From positions 1-64,000 of the forward strand of contig NZ_JAVAMA010000012.1 in NCBI RefSeq assembly GCF_030730875.1: a stretch of DNA of 64,000 nt, read 5' to 3'. The stretch's first letter is position 1. Every line of letters starts with the position of its first letter. The DNA is from Sphingomonas sp. DG1-23. Lineage in GTDB: Bacteria > Pseudomonadota > Alphaproteobacteria > Sphingomonadales > Sphingomonadaceae. Of the stretch, positions 1-8,043 are shown piece after piece. A model generated the notes under the pieces. It was not told where the DNA came from. It saw only the letters and a list, made by a program, of their open reading frames with translations, and did not search any database. Both the position numbers and the translations under genes were made by a program.

Positions 1-121
1 GAGCGCGGCGGCCCCCGGCCGGCGCCGCGGCGGCCCCCCCGGCGCCCCGGGGGGGGGGGCCGGCGCCCACGCCTCCCTTTTTTTCCCCCCCCCCCCCCCC
101 TCCGGCGGGCCCCACGACGGG
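1..121. other. Low-complexity, probably unreliable sequence
   Basis: The first 121 bases are runs of G, C and T (a run of about ten G, a seven-T run, a long C run) mixed with GGCGCC-type blocks. They encode nothing recognisable and differ sharply from the even coding-type composition that starts at about base 120. This looks like a low-quality read end or contig edge rather than biology. A partner of the efflux adaptor (an EmrB-like MFS pump) would normally lie just here on the minus strand and cannot be seen. Confidence 0.6.
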
Positions 122-1213
122 TCATTTGCACTGGTTCCGCAGATCGACCTCGACGTCCGACGACAGGCCGGCGATCAGTGCGCGCGGGCTCTTTTCGTCG
201 ATCGCGAGGCGCACCGGCACGCGCTGGGTGACCTTGACCCAATTGCCGTTGGCGTTCTGCGCCGGAAGCACCGAGAATTCGGATCCCGTGCCTGCGCCGA
301 TCGACCAGACATGGCCCTTGAGCTTGAGCCCGGGATAGGCGTCGAAGCTGATTTCGGCGCACTGGCCGACGCGCATCTTGTTGAGATCGGTTTCCTTGAA
401 GTTCGCCTCGACCCAGGAAAGGTCGCTGGTGACGATCGTCACCGCGGGTAGGCCGGTCATCATCTGCTGGCCGACCTGCAGGCGATCGGCCTGGCTGACG
501 ATGCCGTCGGCGGGCGCATAGACCCTGGTGCGGCTGAGATTGAGCAACGCCTGCTCGCGCTGGACGCGGGCGGATGCGATCTGCGGGTTCTCGCCGGGGA
601 CGGCGGCGCCGGTGGCGAGCTTCGAGCGGGCCTCGGCGGCGTCGGCCTGCGCGCTCTGGAGCGCGGCGCGCGCCTGCTCGACCGAATGCTCGGCCGCCTG
701 GAAATTGACGCGGGTGGTGAAGCCGCGCTTCATCAGCGCCGCCTGACGGACATAATCCTCCTGCGCCTGCGCGATGCGATCCCGCGCCGCCTCGATGTCG
801 GCGCCCGTGCCGGCATAGGAGGTGCGCAGCGTCTGGAGCTCGACCTGCGCGTTGGCGATCGCCGCATCGGCCTGTGCGACCGCGATGCGATACGGAGCAG
901 GATCGATCTCGAAGAGCAGATCGCCTTTCTTGACGCGCTGGTTCTCGCGAACCGCGACCTTGACAATGCGGCCGGCGACTTCGGCGGAGACCGAGACCTT
1001 GTCCTGCTGGACATAGGCATTGTCGGTCGACGCGAAGCGGCCCGATGTCAGCCAGAAGAAGCCGACCACGCCGATCAGCACCAGCGGCACGCCGAACAGC
1101 AAAAGCGGGCGCAGCCAGCTGCGCTTCGCGCGCGGCTCGGCGGTCTCGGCGGCAGCGGGCTCGACGATCACCGCTTCAGGTGCCTTTTCGATTTTGGGAT
1201 CTGCGTCAGCCAT
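122..1213 (-). CDS. HlyD/EmrA-family membrane fusion protein of an efflux pump
   Basis: This 363-aa periplasmic adaptor has the EmrA layout. A charged, acidic N-terminal tail is followed by one membrane helix (about residues 32-55, rich in Leu, Val and Gly) and the sequence TDNAYVQQDKVSVSAEVAG, which opens the lipoyl-like half-motif. A long Ala/Gln-rich coiled coil (about 110-210) comes next, then the second lipoyl half (VYAPADGIVSQ) and a beta-barrel domain. Adaptors of this family join an inner-membrane MFS pump (EmrB) to an outer-membrane channel. The gene overlaps the stop of the upstream MarR gene by 8 bp, so the two are translationally coupled and probably autoregulated. The pump gene expected downstream is missing because the window begins there. 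The exported substrate cannot be told from sequence. Confidence 0.9.
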   Translation of the reverse strand: MADADPKIEKAPEAVIVEPAAAETAEPRAKRSWLRPLLLFGVPLVLIGVVGFFWLTSGRFASTDNAYVQQDKVSVSAEVAGRIVKVAVRENQRVKKGDLLFEIDPAPYRIAVAQADAAIANAQVELQTLRTSYAGTGADIEAARDRIAQAQEDYVRQAALMKRGFTTRVNFQAAEHSVEQARAALQSAQADAAEARSKLATGAAVPGENPQIASARVQREQALLNLSRTRVYAPADGIVSQADRLQVGQQMMTGLPAVTIVTSDLSWVEANFKETDLNKMRVGQCAEISFDAYPGLKLKGHVWSIGAGTGSEFSVLPAQNANGNWVKVTQRVPVRLAIDEKSPRALIAGLSSDVEVDLRNQCK

Positions 1214-1652
1214 TGGCGGCCTCTTTGGTCTCGGGAAGCTGGGTTATGTTGGATCGGATCGTGTTGAGCGCGGCGGTCAGCGCGTCGCGCTCCGCCGCGT
1301 TCAACCCGTGAAGCGCCGCTTCGATCATCTCGCTGGCGACATCGTGGAGCTCGGCGAGCACCGGACGGGCCTTGTCGGTCAGATAGATGCGCCACGCGCG
1401 GCGGTCGGCGGGATCGCGACGGCGCTCGACCAGTTCGGCCTCTTCCAGCCGGTCGATCATGCGGCAGCAGGTAATCGGTTCGACTTCGAGCAACTCGGCG
1501 AGCTGTCCCTGGTTCAACCCCTCATGCCGTTCGAGCATCTTGAGGGTTCGCCATTGCGGACCGGTCGCGCCGCTCTTGCGCGCGCGCTCGTCGAAGCGGC
1601 GACGCATCAGGCGCGAGACATCGCCCATCAGAAATCCTACATTCTCGGCCAT
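1206..1652 (-). CDS. MarR-family transcriptional regulator
   Basis: This small winged-helix repressor (148 aa from the chosen start) has a MarR core: GPQWRTLKMLERHEGLNQGQLAELLEVE forms the first helices and recognition helix, and RRRDPADRRAWRIYLTDKA is the characteristic wing. The start at 1652 (MAENVGFL) fits the usual MarR length and leaves an 85-bp divergent promoter region. An in-frame ATG at 1739 would add an alanine-rich, non-conserved leader and is less likely. The stop lies inside the start of the HlyD-type adaptor, so this is a regulator-efflux operon like emrR-emrA. By analogy it would repress its own operon until a phenolic or drug ligand binds; the ligand is unknown. Confidence 0.9.
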   Translation of the reverse strand: MAENVGFLMGDVSRLMRRRFDERARKSGATGPQWRTLKMLERHEGLNQGQLAELLEVEPITCCRMIDRLEEAELVERRRDPADRRAWRIYLTDKARPVLAELHDVASEMIEAALHGLNAAERDALTAALNTIRSNITQLPETKEAANG

Positions 1653-1737
1653 AGCACACATATAGTAAGCAGGCTCATAGATTGCAATCGAGGACGGAGT
1701 TGCATTGTGCGCCGCAGCAATTGCAGGGAGAGCAATC
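1653..1737. promoter_or_regulatory. Divergent promoter region with two short palindromes (candidate MarR operator)
   Basis: This 85-bp space separates the MarR-efflux operon (minus) from the GFA-domain gene (plus). It is more AT-rich than its surroundings. It holds a perfect 8-bp palindrome ATTGCAAT at 1681-1688, a related GTTGCATT at about 1699-1706, and a second 8-bp palindrome GCAATTGC at 1717-1724. TTGCAA-like inverted repeats are common in MarR operators, so these are the best candidates for autoregulation. This is inference from position and symmetry only. Confidence 0.35.
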
Positions 1738-2181
1738 ATGGCTGAGGAAATGACCGGCGGGTGCCAGTGCGGGCGGGTGCGTTATCGCGCTACGGTGCAC
1801 GACGACGAGGCGTATCTCTGCCACTGCCGGATGTGCCAGCGGGCGACCGGCGGCGTCTCGATCGCTTTCGTCAATCTCTTCAAGACCGATGTGCGCTGGG
1901 ACAGCGATCCCGATCGCTACGAATCCTCGCCGATCGCGCAGCGCGGCTTCTGCGCATCCTGCGGCACGCCGCTCACCTATGAGGCCTATGACCACGACCG
2001 GATGGATCTGACCGTCGGCAGCTTCGACCAGCCATATCGTTTCAAGCCGACCGAGCATTCGGCATGCGAGAGCTGGCACCGCGATTGGCTTGACACCAGC
2101 CACTTGCCGGCGTCACGGACCGACCAGAACCAGGGACTGGTTCAGCGCTGGATGGATAAAGTTGGCAAACTTCCCGATTGA
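1738..2181 (+). CDS. GFA-domain (glutathione-dependent formaldehyde-activating type) zinc protein
   Basis: A 147-aa protein of the GFA/CENP-V fold. The zinc-binding cysteines are in the family order: C-x-C near the N-terminus (GGCQCGRVRY, residues 9-11), CHCRMC at about 30-35, and FCASCGTPL in the middle. The founding member was linked to formaldehyde-glutathione adduct handling, but most homologues are of unknown function, so no substrate is assigned. The start at 1738 is chosen because a GGGAGAG ribosome-binding site sits just before it; an upstream in-frame start at 1705 has no such site. It overlaps the start of the following alpha/beta hydrolase, so the two form a small operon. Confidence 0.85.
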   Translation: MAEEMTGGCQCGRVRYRATVHDDEAYLCHCRMCQRATGGVSIAFVNLFKTDVRWDSDPDRYESSPIAQRGFCASCGTPLTYEAYDHDRMDLTVGSFDQPYRFKPTEHSACESWHRDWLDTSHLPASRTDQNQGLVQRWMDKVGKLPD

Positions 2182-2923
2182 GACGCACCGCTTCACCAGC
2201 TTCGACGGCGTCGAGCTGGCATGGCACGAAATGGGCGAGGGCAGGCCGGTGGTGCTGATCCACGGCTATTTCTCCACCGCCGAAGTCAACTGGATCAAAT
2301 ACGGGCACGCCGCCAAGCTCGCCGCGCGCGGCTTCCGGGTGATCCTGCCCGATCTGCGCGGACATGGGCTGAGCGATCGGCCGCACGATCCCGCCGCCTA
2401 TCCGCCCGACGTGCTGATGCGCGACGGCTTCGCGCTGATCGAGCATCTCGGGCTGAGCGACTATGATCTCGGCGGCTATTCGCTGGGCGGCCGCACGACG
2501 CTGCGGATGCTCGTCCATGGCGCGAAGCCGCGGCGCGCGGTGCTGTGCGGCATGGGTCTCGCGGGGCTGACCGACACGCATGGGCGGGGCACCTATTTCA
2601 GGCGCGTGCTCACTAATCTCGGCAGCTTCGAGCGCGGCAGTTCCGAGTGGATGACCGAAGCGTTTCTCAAGACCACCAAAGGCGATCCCGAGGCGCTGCT
2701 GCTGATCCTGCAAACCTTCGTCGATACTTCCGAGGACGAGATTGCGGCGATCGACGTGCCGACGCTGGTGGTCACCGGCGCCGAGGATTTCGACAACGGA
2801 TCGGCACAGGAAGTCGCGGACTTGCTGCCGCAGGGCCGGTTCGTCGAAATTCCCGGCAATCACATGAGTGCCGTCACCCGCCCCGAGCTGGGCGACGCGA
2901 TCGTGGAGTTTCTGGCGGACTGA
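2162..2923 (+). CDS. Alpha/beta-fold hydrolase
   Basis: A serine hydrolase of the alpha/beta superfamily, about 253 aa. Visible elements are the oxyanion-hole strand VVLIHGYFS, the nucleophile elbow GYSLGG (serine nucleophile), the acid on the late strand (VVTGAEDFDNGS) and the catalytic histidine near the end (IPGNHMSAV). The start is uncertain: a TTG at 2162 gives LANFPIETHRFTSFDG, a natural beginning for the family, and overlaps the GFA gene by 20 bp. An ATG at 2090 would add 24 residues lacking family features. The gene follows the GFA gene directly and is probably co-transcribed. Esterase, lipase or haloalkane-type substrates cannot be separated by eye. Confidence 0.85.
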   Translation: MANFPIETHRFTSFDGVELAWHEMGEGRPVVLIHGYFSTAEVNWIKYGHAAKLAARGFRVILPDLRGHGLSDRPHDPAAYPPDVLMRDGFALIEHLGLSDYDLGGYSLGGRTTLRMLVHGAKPRRAVLCGMGLAGLTDTHGRGTYFRRVLTNLGSFERGSSEWMTEAFLKTTKGDPEALLLILQTFVDTSEDEIAAIDVPTLVVTGAEDFDNGSAQEVADLLPQGRFVEIPGNHMSAVTRPELGDAIVEFLAD

Positions 2924-2936
2924 CCGACCTTGGATC

Positions 2937-3043
2937 GTCACCCCGGCCTTGTGCCGGGGTCCACCGGGAGGCAAACTGAAAGCGCGAGGCGAGAGTTGGC
3001 CGAATGAGGCGCGGTGGACCCCGGAACAAGTCCGGGGTGACGG
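2937..3043. repeat. Long intergenic inverted repeat, family A copy 1
   Basis: Two arms of about 30 nt face each other. The left arm begins CGTCACCCCGGCCTTGT and the right arm ends CAAGTCCGGGGTGACGG, with an inner CCACCG/CGGTGG. About 45 nt separate them. Each arm is itself palindromic (CCCCGGCnnnnnGCCGGGG). A second copy lies at 23394-23502. It sits after the hydrolase and before the M2 peptidase. It could fold in the transcript and act as a terminator or processing site, but no T-run follows. Confidence 0.85.
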
Positions 3044-3155
3044 CCCGGGGGAGCGCGGCACGCTCTTCTCTTCATAGGAGCGCTGCCACTGCTTGACGCC
3101 CCGCCGGGTGGCGCGCAACTGTCGCGCCATCCATAGATCCGCAGGGGCCTCTCAC

Positions 3156-4985
3156 ATGATCCGTACCGGCATTTCGATGCTCGCGCTTGCCGCGTTGCTC
3201 GCCACACCCGCTGTTTCGCAGACCGCGGCGCCCGCCGCGCAGACCGCACCCACCGCCGCCGAGGCGCAGGCGTTCATCGACCGCGTTCAGAAGGAATATA
3301 CCGAGTTCAATCTCGTCGCGTCGCGCGTCGCGTGGATCAACGCGACCTACATCACCGACGATACCGACGCGCTCGCCGCCGAATATGGGGCGCGCGGCAC
3401 CGAAATGGCGGTGCGCTATGCGCTCGAGGCGGCGAAGTATCAGAATGCGCCTGGTTTGAGCGCCGAACAGAAGCGCCAGCTCACGATCCTGCGCAGCGCG
3501 ATCACGCTCCCCGCGCCGACCACGCCGGGCGCGGCGCAGCAGCTTTCGGACATCTCGACCCGGCTCGGCTCGATGTACGCCAAGGGCAAGGGCACGCTGA
3601 ACGGCAAGCCGATCAACGGCAGCGACATCGAGGCGGCGATGGGCGAGAGCCGCGATCCGGCCGCGCTCAAGGAGATGTGGACCAGCTGGAACGACAATGT
3701 CGGCGCGCCGATGCGGGGCGACTATGCCAGGATGACCGCGATCGCCAATCAGGGCGCCACCGGCCTCGGCTTCCCCGACACCGGCACGATGTGGCGTTCG
3801 GGCTATGACATGCCGCCCGAGGAGTTCGCCAAGCTCACCGACAAGCTGTGGAACGACGTCAAGCCGCTCTACGTCGCGCTGCACACCTATGTCCGCCGCA
3901 AATTGAACGAGAAATATGGCGATTCGGTCCAGTCGAAGACCGGGCCGATCCGCGCCGATCTGCTCGGCAATATGTGGGCGCAGGAATGGGGCAACATCTA
4001 TGACGTCGTCGCGCCCGCCGGCGCCGGCGATGTCGGCTATGACGTCGGCGAATTGCTCAAGGCCAAGAACTATGACTGGAAGAAGATGGTCCAGACCGGC
4101 GAGGGCTTCTATTCCTCGCTCGGCCTCGCGCCTTTGCCCGAGAGCTTCTGGCAGCGTTCGCTGTTCCTCAAGCCTGCCGACCGCGAAGTGCTCTGCCACG
4201 CCTCGGCCTGGGACCTCGACGAGAAGGACGATCTGCGCATCAAGATGTGCATCAAGGTGAATTCGGACGATTTCGTCACGATCCACCACGAGCTCGGCCA
4301 CAATTATTATCAGCGCGCGTACAAGGCGCAGCCCCAGCTCTACCGCAACGGCGCGAACGACGGCTTCCACGAGGCGATCGGCGATTTCGTCGCGCTCTCG
4401 ATCACCCCCGAATATCTCGTCCAGATCGGCCTGCTCGACAAGAGCGCCGTGCCGGGGGCCGACAAGGATACCGGGCTGCTGTTGCGTCAGGCGATGGACA
4501 AGGTCGCGTTCCTGCCTTTCGGCCTGCTGGTCGATAAATATCGCTGGCAGATCTTCTCGGGCGAGATCAAGCCCGACGGCTATCAGGCCGGCTGGGACAA
4601 GCTTCGCCTGCAATATCAGGGCCTGACGCCGCCGGTGGAGCGCGACGAGACGCGCTTCGACGCCGGCGGAAAATATCACGTCGCGGGGAGCGTATCCTAT
4701 ACCCGCTACTTCCTCGCGCGGCTGCTCCAGTTCCAGTTCTACAAGGCCGCGTGCGACCAGGCCGGCTGGAAGGGGCCGCTGCATCGCTGCTCGTTCTACG
4801 GCAACAAGCAGGTCGGCGCGCGGTTCAACAAGATGCTCGAAATGGGTGCGTCCAAGCCGTGGCCCGACGCGCTCGAGGCGTTCACCGGCAGCCGCGAGAT
4901 TTCGGGCAAGGCGATGGCCGAATATTTCGCGCCGCTCAAAAAGTGGCTCGATCAGCAGAACAAGGGACAGCCGCAAGGGTGGTGA
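3156..4985 (+). CDS. M2-family peptidyl-dipeptidase (ACE-like zinc metallopeptidase)
   Basis: A 609-aa secreted zinc dipeptidyl carboxypeptidase of family M2, the bacterial relatives of angiotensin-converting enzyme. The start at 3156 gives a clean Sec signal peptide (MIRTGISMLALAALLATPAVSQ); an in-frame ATG at 3093 would put an arginine-rich stretch in front of it. The HEXXH zinc site is at residues 378-382 (HHELGHNYY) and the third zinc ligand is Glu406 in FHEAIGDF, exactly the gluzincin spacing. The length matches single-domain bacterial M2 enzymes. It would act in the periplasm on oligopeptides. The stop overlaps the start of the next small secreted protein (GTGA), suggesting coupled translation. 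Confidence 0.95.
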   Translation: MIRTGISMLALAALLATPAVSQTAAPAAQTAPTAAEAQAFIDRVQKEYTEFNLVASRVAWINATYITDDTDALAAEYGARGTEMAVRYALEAAKYQNAPGLSAEQKRQLTILRSAITLPAPTTPGAAQQLSDISTRLGSMYAKGKGTLNGKPINGSDIEAAMGESRDPAALKEMWTSWNDNVGAPMRGDYARMTAIANQGATGLGFPDTGTMWRSGYDMPPEEFAKLTDKLWNDVKPLYVALHTYVRRKLNEKYGDSVQSKTGPIRADLLGNMWAQEWGNIYDVVAPAGAGDVGYDVGELLKAKNYDWKKMVQTGEGFYSSLGLAPLPESFWQRSLFLKPADREVLCHASAWDLDEKDDLRIKMCIKVNSDDFVTIHHELGHNYYQRAYKAQPQLYRNGANDGFHEAIGDFVALSITPEYLVQIGLLDKSAVPGADKDTGLLLRQAMDKVAFLPFGLLVDKYRWQIFSGEIKPDGYQAGWDKLRLQYQGLTPPVERDETRFDAGGKYHVAGSVSYTRYFLARLLQFQFYKAACDQAGWKGPLHRCSFYGNKQVGARFNKMLEMGASKPWPDALEAFTGSREISGKAMAEYFAPLKKWLDQQNKGQPQGW

Positions 4986-5542
4986 AGCTGCTGCTCGCGC
5001 TGGCGATCGCCGCGGCCCCGGCTTCGGACGGGATCTCGGCGTTCGCTGGCGGGCGCGTGACCTCGCCCGACGGCAAATGGGCGGTCTGGGCAGCGCCGGC
5101 CGACGCCGACACCGAGCGTAAGGCTGCGGTCGCGCGGCTCAACGGTCCAGGCGTGCGCGACCGCGAGCTGATGCGCTTCGCGCGTGAGATCGACGTGTCC
5201 TGGCCCGCCGCCTCGGACAAGGTACTGCTGATCCAGCGCAATGCGCGCTTCGCTGAAATCTACGCTTTCACGCTCGGACCGTCGGAGGTCGGCGTGGATC
5301 GGATCCAGAGCGATCTCGACCGCGGCATGGCGGGAAGATCGCCGAAGCTCGCCAGCATCGCGAACCGGCGGATCGCCTTGGGAAAGATCGGTGCGGACAC
5401 CTGCGTGCTGGTCGCGGAATCGGGGCTCCCGTCGGAGCGGGGCGACGGCAGCATCGTACCGCGCCGGGGGGCCTTCCTCCTCGACATGATCGAGCGGCGG
5501 GCGATGGCAATCGACGATTGCCCGGGGGCGAGGATCGACTAG
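4982..5542 (+). CDS. Secreted hypothetical protein coupled to the M2 peptidase
   Basis: A 186-aa protein that I do not recognise. It begins with a hydrophobic signal-like segment (VKLLLALAIAAAPASDG) and continues with SAFAGGRVTSPDGKWAVWAAPAD, a strand pair reminiscent of WD40/TolB-type beta propeller blades (SPDGKWAVW). There is one cysteine in a DTCVLV strand and another near the C-terminus. The GTG start at 4982 overlaps the peptidase stop by 4 bp; an adjacent GTG at 4979 is equally possible. It is too short for a full propeller. Co-translation with the dipeptidase suggests a shared envelope role, but function is unknown. Confidence 0.7.
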   Translation: MKLLLALAIAAAPASDGISAFAGGRVTSPDGKWAVWAAPADADTERKAAVARLNGPGVRDRELMRFAREIDVSWPAASDKVLLIQRNARFAEIYAFTLGPSEVGVDRIQSDLDRGMAGRSPKLASIANRRIALGKIGADTCVLVAESGLPSERGDGSIVPRRGAFLLDMIERRAMAIDDCPGARID

Positions 5543-5589
5543 TTCGCCCGGGCTCGGCTAAGGCTGACTGCGAAGGGGAGATTCGTATC

Positions 5590-6333
5590 ATGATGAAATA
5601 TGCATTAGCGCTGGCGCTGCTCGGCGCGCCGTTCGCCGCCGAGGCGCAGACGGCGGCGACGGGCCCGGTTTCGGTCGAGATCGTCTCGACGGGGCAGGTG
5701 AGCGTGGCGGCGCAGCGCTACCGGATCTCGGTGACGCTCACTGCCAAGGGCAAGGATGAGGCTGCGGCCGGCGCGGTGCTGGCGGCCAACAAGGCGAGGC
5801 TGACCCAGGCGCTCGCCGCGCTCGGCATCGGCGAAGCCAAGGGCGAGATCGGGACGACCAACTCGCTGATGGGCCTGATCTCGACCTTCGCCGGCACCAA
5901 GTCGAAGCCGAGCTTCAGCCTCGAGACGCTCGACGAGGATAGCGAGGAGACGCCGCAATCGACCGCGACCGAGACGCTGGGCTTCGACGCGCCGACGCGC
6001 GCTGTGATCGAGAGTGCCAAGGCCCCGATCGAAGCGAATGGCGGCAAGCTCGACGATGACGTCCTGCCGTTGCTCAACGACTATGTCGGCCCGATCCGGC
6101 AGGCCAAGGCGGCGGCGATCCGGAAAGCGCAGGGCGAGGCCGACGCCTATGCCGCGACGCTCGGGCTGAAGCGCAGCGCGATCGTCAAGGTCAGCGAAAA
6201 GCAGGACCCGACCGCCGGCGCGCTCGCGCTGATCGGCGACCTCGTGTCGATCGTCGCGCCCAAGAAGGACGGCGAGCTCGACAAGGTCAACGTCAACGCC
6301 AGCCTCGTGGTGGAATTCCAGCTCAACCGCTGA
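5590..6333 (+). CDS. SIMPL-domain (DUF541) periplasmic protein
   Basis: A 247-aa exported protein with a signal peptide (MMKYALALALLGAPFAAEAQ) followed by VSVEIVSTGQVSVAAQRYRISVTLTAKGKDEAAA, the beginning of a SIMPL/YggE-like domain. The C-terminal third has the family helix (QAKAAAIRKAQGEADAYAA) and a final strand ending NVNASLVVEFQLNR. Proteins of this family have been linked to oxidative-stress tolerance and to signalling adaptors, but the biochemical role is unclear. The start is set by GGGGAG 9-14 nt upstream; ATG codons at 5590 and 5593 are both possible. It lies 47 bp after the secreted hypothetical protein and may be read from the same transcript. Confidence 0.85.
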   Translation: MMKYALALALLGAPFAAEAQTAATGPVSVEIVSTGQVSVAAQRYRISVTLTAKGKDEAAAGAVLAANKARLTQALAALGIGEAKGEIGTTNSLMGLISTFAGTKSKPSFSLETLDEDSEETPQSTATETLGFDAPTRAVIESAKAPIEANGGKLDDDVLPLLNDYVGPIRQAKAAAIRKAQGEADAYAATLGLKRSAIVKVSEKQDPTAGALALIGDLVSIVAPKKDGELDKVNVNASLVVEFQLNR

Positions 6334-6339
6334 GGCGGC

Positions 6340-6477
6340 TCATTCGGGCATTTCGTCGGGGATCGTGTTTTCGTCCGCGATCCCCGCTTCGAACGAGGCG
6401 GAGGAATCGGTGCCGTCGGGCTGATGCGCGTGCGCGCCTTCGGTCGCTGGTTCGGGCTGGTTCTCGGGATCGATCAT
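6340..6477 (-). CDS. Very small acidic hypothetical protein (45 aa)
   Basis: This short reading frame begins MIDPENQPEPATEGAHAHQP and ends in IPDEMPE. It is strongly acidic and rich in Pro, Glu, Asp and Ala with no hydrophobic core, so it is probably disordered. Support for a real gene comes from a good ribosome-binding site (AAGGAG, about 8 nt before the ATG at 6477). It also lies 45 bp downstream of the AMP nucleosidase gene on the same strand, and stops 6 bp before the convergent SIMPL gene ends, so it fills the gap exactly. I do not recognise a family. It is probably co-transcribed with amn. Confidence 0.6.
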   Translation of the reverse strand: MIDPENQPEPATEGAHAHQPDGTDSSASFEAGIADENTIPDEMPE

Positions 6478-6522
6478 CGAGGCTCTCCTTCGGGAGCTCA
6501 ACGCACGACCCCGTCTCCGGTC

Positions 6523-7959
6523 TCAGCGGAACGGCGGCTCGTTGAACGCGCGAAGCTTGCGGCTGTGCAGCTTGGCGCCTTCGCGGCGGAGTTCCTCGAC
6601 CGTCTCGATGCCGATGCGGAGATGCTCGTTGATCGCGCGTTCGTAGAAGCGATTGGCCTGGCCGGGCAGCTTCAATTCGCCGTGCAGCGGCTTGTCCGAG
6701 ACGCAGAGCAGCGTGCCGTAGGGGACGCGGAAGCGATAGCCCTGCGCGGCGAGCGTCGCCGATTCCATGTCGACGCCGACCGCACGGCTGAGCGAGAAGC
6801 GCAGCGCGGTGGCCGAATAGCGCAGCTCCCAGTTGCGATCGTCGGTGGTGACAATCGTGCCGGTGCGCAGCCGCTGCTTCAATTCGTCGCCCGACTGGCC
6901 CGACACCGTCTCGGCAGCGCGGGCGAGCGCGAGCTGGACCTCGGCGATCGCGGGGATCGGGATTTCGGGCGGCAGCACATCGTCCATGATGTGGTCGTCG
7001 CGCAGATAGGCATGGGCGAGGACATAGTCGCCGATCCGCTGGCTCGGGCGCAGCCCGCCGCAATGGCCGATCATCAGCCACGCCTCGGGCCGCAGCACCG
7101 CGAGGTGATCGGCGATCGTCTTCGCGTTCGAGGGACCGACGCCGATATTGACGAGGGTGATCCCGGTCCGGCCGGGGGCCATCAGATGATAGGCCGGCAT
7201 CTGGTGGCGGCGCCACGCGCTGTCCGAGATCAGGCGGTCCATGTCGTCGGCGCGCTCGACGACGATCCCGCCCGCGCCCGAGACGCCGGTGAAGCGGCTG
7301 CCTTCGCCGAGTTGGCTACATGCCCAGCGGACGAACTCGTCAACATAGCGGTGATAATTGGTGAACAGGATATATTGCTGGACATGCTCGGTCGGGGTGC
7401 CGGTGTAATGGCGCAGGCGCGCGAGGCTGAAATCGGTACGCAGCCCGTCGAACAATGCCAGCGGGCGGATTCCGTCGGACGACATCCACAGCCCGTCGGC
7501 GATCTCGTCGCCGATATGGGCGAGCTCGGTCGCGGGGAAGTGGCGCGCGAGCTCGGTCGCCGACACCTCGTCGAGGCGCAGCGCGTGGCCGGGATCGAGG
7601 ACATAGGCGAAGGGGATCTCCTGCCGTCCGGTCGTCGCGTCGACCTCGACGTCGTAATCCTCGATCAGGAAGGTGAGCTGCTCGATCAGATAGTCGGAGA
7701 ACATCGCGGGCTTGGTGACGCTGATGCGATATTCGCCGGGATCGACCAGCCGGCCGAACGAGCGCGGAGGGGCGGGGCGATCATTGCCGCCGCGATAGGT
7801 CAGGCGGATCTCGGGATAGGCGAAAGAGCCGTCGCTGCGGCTCGACGGGGCCGGCGGCGTGCCGTCGGTCAGATAGCGGTTGAGGGCGGTCTGCAGGCGC
7901 TCGACCGAAGCGCGGTAGAGGCGGTCGAGCTCGGCGACGATGTCGGATGCTTGAGTCAT
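6523..7959 (-). CDS. amn: AMP nucleosidase
   Basis: A 478-aa enzyme that hydrolyses AMP to adenine and ribose 5-phosphate, helping control adenylate pools. The N-terminal half is the Amn-specific domain (LTYRGGNDRPAPPRSFGRLVDPGEYRISVTKPA). The C-terminal half is a nucleoside-phosphorylase fold, with GPSNAKTIADHLAVLRPEAWLMIGHCGGLR forming the phosphate and base site and AVGVDMESATLAAQGYRFRVPYGTLLCVSDKPLHGE providing the ribose-binding Glu-Ser pair (VDMES). The length equals that of E. coli Amn. The start ATG at 7959 opens MTQASDIVAELDRLY. A 45-aa acidic ORF follows it on the same strand. Confidence 0.95.
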   Translation of the reverse strand: MTQASDIVAELDRLYRASVERLQTALNRYLTDGTPPAPSSRSDGSFAYPEIRLTYRGGNDRPAPPRSFGRLVDPGEYRISVTKPAMFSDYLIEQLTFLIEDYDVEVDATTGRQEIPFAYVLDPGHALRLDEVSATELARHFPATELAHIGDEIADGLWMSSDGIRPLALFDGLRTDFSLARLRHYTGTPTEHVQQYILFTNYHRYVDEFVRWACSQLGEGSRFTGVSGAGGIVVERADDMDRLISDSAWRRHQMPAYHLMAPGRTGITLVNIGVGPSNAKTIADHLAVLRPEAWLMIGHCGGLRPSQRIGDYVLAHAYLRDDHIMDDVLPPEIPIPAIAEVQLALARAAETVSGQSGDELKQRLRTGTIVTTDDRNWELRYSATALRFSLSRAVGVDMESATLAAQGYRFRVPYGTLLCVSDKPLHGELKLPGQANRFYERAINEHLRIGIETVEELRREGAKLHSRKLRAFNEPPFR

Positions 7960-8011
7960 CTTCGACCGCTAATGCGCGAAGATGACTCTGGCAAGACTTG
8001 GGACAGTCGAG

Positions 8012-8037
8012 CGGCTCCTTCCCGCAGGAAGGAGCCG
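8012..8037 (-). terminator. Perfect hairpin downstream of the Ala-rich small gene
   Basis: An uninterrupted 11-bp stem (CGGCTCCTTCC / GGAAGGAGCCG) with the 4-nt loop CGCA lies between amn and the small gene ending at 8044. It has no following T-run, so it would be an imperfect intrinsic terminator for the upstream minus-strand genes, or an RNA-stabilising structure. Confidence 0.6.
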
Positions 8038-8043
8038 AACGGC

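Noticed and set aside
1653..1739. Longer MarR protein starting at 1739
   Set aside because: The extra 29 residues are not conserved in the family and would overlap the next gene's start region.
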